Below are positions 61,067 through 64,000 of a stretch of DNA of 64,000 nucleotides, piece by piece. Each line of letters starts with the position of its first letter. Positions within the stretch are counted from its first letter, which is position 1. This stretch comes from Bacteroidetes bacterium B1(2017) (GTDB taxonomy: Bacteria > Bacteroidota > Bacteroidia > UKL13-3), in the NCBI GenBank assembly GCA_002256395.1, contig NKJG01000002.1, positions 335,098 to 399,097 on the forward strand, read 5' to 3'. A model generated the notes under the pieces. The model made no database searches. It worked only from the letters and a program-made list of their open reading frames with translations, and was not told the origin of the DNA. Position numbers and translations under genes: made by a program.

Positions 61067-61741
61067 ATGAATGAACAACCCATACCAATTTACTTCTTAA
61101 GTGGCTTAGGGGCAGATAGTAGAGCCTTTAAACGAGTAAAATTCCCGGTAAAATACACGGTAATTCACTTACCCTATTTTGAATCTGGGCCAACCGACAC
61201 CTTAGAAAGATACGCAGCTAAAATGGCAAAGGAAATTGATAGCAGCAAACCATTTTATTTAGTGGGACTATCTTTTGGAGGTATTTTATGTTGTGAATTA
61301 CTTCGCTTTATTCAACCACAAAAAACTTTTCTTATATCTAGTATTGCAGCGTATGCAGAACTTCCCCTTTTGTTTAAGATTGGTGGCAGCTTAAGAATTC
61401 ATAGGCTTTTACCAAGTAAAGCAACTACTCAATCTAATTGGATTACACGTTGGTATTTTGGAGTGAAAAAACAATCCGATAAACTTCTTTTAAACGATAT
61501 TTTAAAACATACGGATACTCAATTTTCAAAATGGGCCATCCATGCAATTGTTACCTGGAAAAGAAAGGAGCCGCCAACGAATATTATTAGAATTCATGGC
61601 AGTAACGACCATTTACTTCCTATTAATGGGTTCAAACCGAAGTATTTAATAAATAAGGCAGGACATTTTATGGTTTTAACAAAAGCACAAGAGATTTCTG
61701 AAATACTTATTGGCGAAATGGAAGGCAATGCAACCGATTAA
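61067..61741 (+). CDS. alpha/beta hydrolase
   Basis: A 224-residue protein starting FLSGLGADSRAF, with the nucleophile Ser69 in LVGLSFGGILCC, an acid in IRIHGSNDHLLP, and the catalytic His in NKAGHFMVLTKAQ. The compact size and cap segment (LRIHRLLPSK) fit small esterase-like hydrolases. The substrate is unknown. It is divergent from the adaptor gene across a 73-bp intergenic region. Confidence 0.88.
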   Translation: MNEQPIPIYFLSGLGADSRAFKRVKFPVKYTVIHLPYFESGPTDTLERYAAKMAKEIDSSKPFYLVGLSFGGILCCELLRFIQPQKTFLISSIAAYAELPLLFKIGGSLRIHRLLPSKATTQSNWITRWYFGVKKQSDKLLLNDILKHTDTQFSKWAIHAIVTWKRKEPPTNIIRIHGSNDHLLPINGFKPKYLINKAGHFMVLTKAQEISEILIGEMEGNATD

Positions 61742-61747
61742 ACATCC

Positions 61748-61755
61748 TATATTTG
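61748..61755 (+). promoter_or_regulatory. -7 promoter box for the RluF-like gene
   Basis: TATATTTG, a full match to TAnnTTTG, 19 bp before the ATG at 61775. The -33 TTTG is not clear. Confidence 0.45.
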
Positions 61756-61774
61756 TTACTAGAATAAGATATGA

Positions 61775-62665
61775 ATGGGTATGGAAAAAGTTCGATTAAA
61801 TAAATTTATAAGTGAAAGCGGTTTGTGTTCGAGACGAGAAGCCGACAGATATATAGAACAAGGACATGTATTCATAAATGGCCGACGCGCAAGTGTTGGC
61901 GACCAAGTTAAAATTGGAGATAAAGTTAGAGTTAATGGCCATAATCTTGAACCGAGAGGAGGCGAGGAAATAGTTTTTATTGCACTTAATAAACCGATAG
62001 GTGTTACCTCAACTACCGAAGATGGAGTTGAAAATAATATTGTTCAATTTGTAAATCATAGTAAACGAATTTTCCCAATAGGCAGGCTGGATAAGGATTC
62101 GCAGGGCTTAATATTTTTAACCAATAATGGAGATTTGGTTAACAAAATTCTTAGGGCAGGCAACAAACATGAAAAAGAATATGTGGTTAGTGTAAACAAA
62201 CCTCTAACTCCAGAAGTTATTAATGGAATGTCGGCAGGTGTGCCCATGTTGGGAGTAACTACCAAAAAATGCAAGATAATTCAGGAAGGAGCTCAAACCT
62301 TTAGAATAACATTAATTCAGGGATTAAATAGGCAAATAAGGCGCATGTGCGAGCATTTTGGATATGAGGTAACGAAACTCGAACGAGTAAGAATTATGCA
62401 TATTCATTTAAAGGGAATTCCTCTTGGCGATTGGAGAGATTTAACAGACGCAGAGTTAGAAATACTCTACAGTATGATTGAAGATAGCAAATCAAGCGAT
62501 CATAAAAAGAAAGAGACTCCGGCAAAAAAGACAGCTGCAAAAAAGGTAAGTACACCTGCAAAAAAGCAACATTCAGGCAATTACCATCGAAAACCCGAGC
62601 AAAGAAGAAACTCAGGGCCGAGCTCTGGAAATAGAAGAGGTGGAAGTAAACGCGGAGGCCGTTAA
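61775..62665 (+). CDS. rRNA pseudouridine synthase, RluF-like, with basic tail
   Basis: The 296-residue protein has an S4 RNA-binding domain ([27 protein letters not shown] split into parts, residues 6-60), the catalytic Asp106 in [15 protein letters not shown], and [20 protein letters not shown]. These features fit the RluE/RluF/RsuA group; RluF (23S U2604) is the closest by memory. The final 60 residues are Lys/Arg/Gly/Pro-rich ([33 protein letters not shown]), an accessory RNA-binding tail. ATG at 61775 or 61781 are both possible starts. It abuts the convergent kinase gene with no gap. Confidence 0.9.
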   Translation: MGMEKVRLNKFISESGLCSRREADRYIEQGHVFINGRRASVGDQVKIGDKVRVNGHNLEPRGGEEIVFIALNKPIGVTSTTEDGVENNIVQFVNHSKRIFPIGRLDKDSQGLIFLTNNGDLVNKILRAGNKHEKEYVVSVNKPLTPEVINGMSAGVPMLGVTTKKCKIIQEGAQTFRITLIQGLNRQIRRMCEHFGYEVTKLERVRIMHIHLKGIPLGDWRDLTDAELEILYSMIEDSKSSDHKKKETPAKKTAAKKVSTPAKKQHSGNYHRKPEQRRNSGPSSGNRRGGSKRGGR

Positions 62666-63760
62666 CTATTTACTTGGCAATTTAATTTCGAAAAGAGTAC
62701 CTACATTAGGAACAGAATTTACTTTCACTTCTGCTCCTAATTTATCAAGGGCATGTTTGGCATTGTAAAGTCCAATTCCAGAACCTGTTCCAATGGATGA
62801 AGCCCTAAAAAACATATCAAATATTTTTGGTATAAACTCTGGTTCAATTCCAATTCCATTATCCTCAACCAGAACAATAGCTTCGCCTTTTAGAACCTTT
62901 ACCGAAATTTTTATTAGTTTATTGGTATTTAACTCCCTTTGATATTTAATAGAATTAGAAATTAGGTTTTGAAGTGCCACCATAATGACTAAAGGATCAC
63001 TCCTAAATTCTTCATGTTGATCTACCTCTATGCTAATCTTAATACCCTTGCTTTGGGCATCCGATTCATAAATTTCAACAATTTGAAGTAATAACTCATC
63101 CAGATTAATGGCCTTAATATTGAGTTCTCCTCGTTTAATTTTATAGTATTCTAATAAGTTAAATATAAACTCATCAAGGCGACTAACATTTTTAGCAATA
63201 AGGTCGGCATAATCACTTACCTCGTTCATATTGCTACTTTTAGTAAGTAAATTTGAAATAGCTAATATACCCATTAAAGGAGAGCGTAAATCATGAGAAA
63301 CACTATATACGAATCTATCTAAATCTTTATAGGCCTCTTTCAATTCTCTATTTCGTTCCTCTAATTGATTTTTAGTAAAATAGTATTCAAAGCCCTCACG
63401 AACCACGTTTCTAATTTCATCTTCAACCCATGGCTTTTTAATATACCTATAAACCTGACCTTTATTAATTGCATCTGTCAGAGATTGCACATCGCCATAA
63501 GCAGTAAGTAATACTCTTAAAGGACGAGGATATACATCTCTAATTTTTTCAAACATTTCGATTCCCGTCATAAATGGCATGCGGTAATCAGAAATAATTA
63601 CATGTGGCTCGCAGGTTTTAAGCACCTCCATAGCTTCATCTGGCGAAGAGGCTAGGTTCACTTCGAAATCCATTCGAAACGACGCCTTAAAAGCCATTAA
63701 ATTATTCTTTTCGTCGTCAACGTAAAGTACAATTGGTTTAATATTTTTATCCGTTGCCAT
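62666..63760 (-). CDS. response regulator receiver-histidine kinase hybrid
   Basis: The 364-residue protein has an N-terminal receiver domain (VLYVDDEKNN; phospho-acceptor Asp58 in IISDYRMP; Lys in IKKPW). A short coiled coil at about 130-150 leads to a HisKA domain with His156 in YSVSHDLRSPLMG. The HATPase has ALQNLISNSIKYQ, LVEDNGIGIEP and GTGSGIGLYNAKHAL. REC before kinase, with no sensor or membrane part, makes it a cytoplasmic relay component driven by another kinase. It overlaps the upstream kinase gene by 14 bp. Confidence 0.93.
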   Translation of the reverse strand: MATDKNIKPIVLYVDDEKNNLMAFKASFRMDFEVNLASSPDEAMEVLKTCEPHVIISDYRMPFMTGIEMFEKIRDVYPRPLRVLLTAYGDVQSLTDAINKGQVYRYIKKPWVEDEIRNVVREGFEYYFTKNQLEERNRELKEAYKDLDRFVYSVSHDLRSPLMGILAISNLLTKSSNMNEVSDYADLIAKNVSRLDEFIFNLLEYYKIKRGELNIKAINLDELLLQIVEIYESDAQSKGIKISIEVDQHEEFRSDPLVIMVALQNLISNSIKYQRELNTNKLIKISVKVLKGEAIVLVEDNGIGIEPEFIPKIFDMFFRASSIGTGSGIGLYNAKHALDKLGAEVKVNSVPNVGTLFEIKLPSK

Positions 63761-64000
63761 TGTTAAAAATTAAAGATCTATTCAATTGAATTTCAAAACT
63801 TGTACCCTCTCCTTCAGTAGACTTAACCGAAATTTTGCCTTTGTGAGTTTCGATGGTTTTAAATACTATAGACATACCTAATCCAGTACCTTGTCCAACC
63901 GGTTTGGTGGTAAAAAAAGGTTCAAACACTCGTTTTTGAACTGCCTCACTCATACCTATTCCATTGTCTTCAAAACTAAGGTAAATGAACTCCTTATCAA
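63747..64000 (-). CDS. histidine kinase, C-terminal part (5' end outside window)
   Basis: The minus-strand frame is open to the window edge and reads SFEDNGIGMSEAVQKRVFEPFFTTK, GQGTGLGMSIVFKTIETHKG and STEGEGTSFEIQL. These are the N, F and G boxes of a HATPase domain. An internal ATG at 63953 is not the start. It is likely the sensor kinase or first kinase of the same pathway as the REC-kinase gene it overlaps by 14 bp. Confidence 0.9.
   Translation of the reverse strand, partial: DKEFIYLSFEDNGIGMSEAVQKRVFEPFFTTKPVGQGTGLGMSIVFKTIETHKGKISVKSTEGEGTSFEIQLNRSLIFNNGNG

Overview
The window comes from a low-G+C member of the Bacteroidota, probably a free-living or environmental lineage; I cannot place it below phylum. 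The evidence is type IX secretion (T9SS) sorting domains at the C-termini of several secreted proteins, families largely restricted to the phylum (DUF3078, DUF4290, the Porin_10 barrel, a HU-like/SPOR fusion, choice-of-anchor B proteins), few visible Shine-Dalgarno sequences, several TTG starts, and promoters of the Bacteroidota type (TTTG, about 19-20 nt, TAnnTTTG). Most of the window is chromosomal housekeeping; I see no insertion sequence, phage, CRISPR array or replication origin.

Layout. 1-3.7 kb: the end of an SDR gene, an 83-bp tandem repeat built of nested hairpins, then small minus-strand genes (DUF1348, an orphan secreted protein, a rifampin ADP-ribosyltransferase, an RDD membrane protein, a possibly frameshifted lipoprotein). 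3.8-10.6 kb: a minus-strand glycan operon with a GH-A-like lipoprotein, a decayed GT2 gene, three polytopic GT-C type glycosyltransferases and an intact GT2. 11.4-13.1 kb: tRNA-Arg and tRNA-Leu, a PrxQ-like peroxiredoxin and an NlpC/P60 hydrolase. 13.1-19.3 kb: HPt protein, methionine aminopeptidase, ureohydrolase, cysteine desulfurase, DUF3078 protein, cobalamin adenosyltransferase, HU-SPOR protein. 19.5-23.5 kb: T9SS cargo, RecN, DUF4290.

23.5-30.6 kb is a molybdenum cofactor (Moco) locus: moaA, moeA, a TauE/SafE permease, moaD, a MoeB-like E1 enzyme fused to an AroQ-type chorismate mutase domain, a TrhP-like U32 protein, a ferredoxin, moaE and a moaC-mogA fusion. The E1-AroQ, U32 and ferredoxin genes are overlapped or nearly so. 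Known U32 RNA hydroxylases (TrhP, RlhA) depend on prephenate, the product of chorismate mutase, and carry an Fe-S cluster. The three genes could therefore be a prephenate-dependent RNA hydroxylation module placed inside a Moco operon. This is the most interesting part of the window.

30.6-45 kb: dapD, ung, a paralogous pair of envelope proteins, asparaginase, gyrB, an SDR, a thioredoxin-fold protein, a GNAT-like protein, two tandem choice-of-anchor B proteins and a Porin_10 barrel. 45-55 kb: an amidinotransferase-fold enzyme divergent from a secreted peptidylarginine-deiminase-like protein with a T9SS tail, an exported superoxide dismutase, tRNA-His, a phosphodiester glycosidase, two acetyltransferases, a serine hydrolase, and three secreted Ig-like proteins of which only the last has a type B sorting domain. 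55-64 kb: ftsB-like, eno, carA, an ABC efflux or lipoprotein-export operon, an alpha/beta hydrolase, an RluF-like pseudouridine synthase, a REC-histidine kinase and the end of a second kinase.

All functional calls rest on reading the translated sequences and remembered family motifs; no database search was run.
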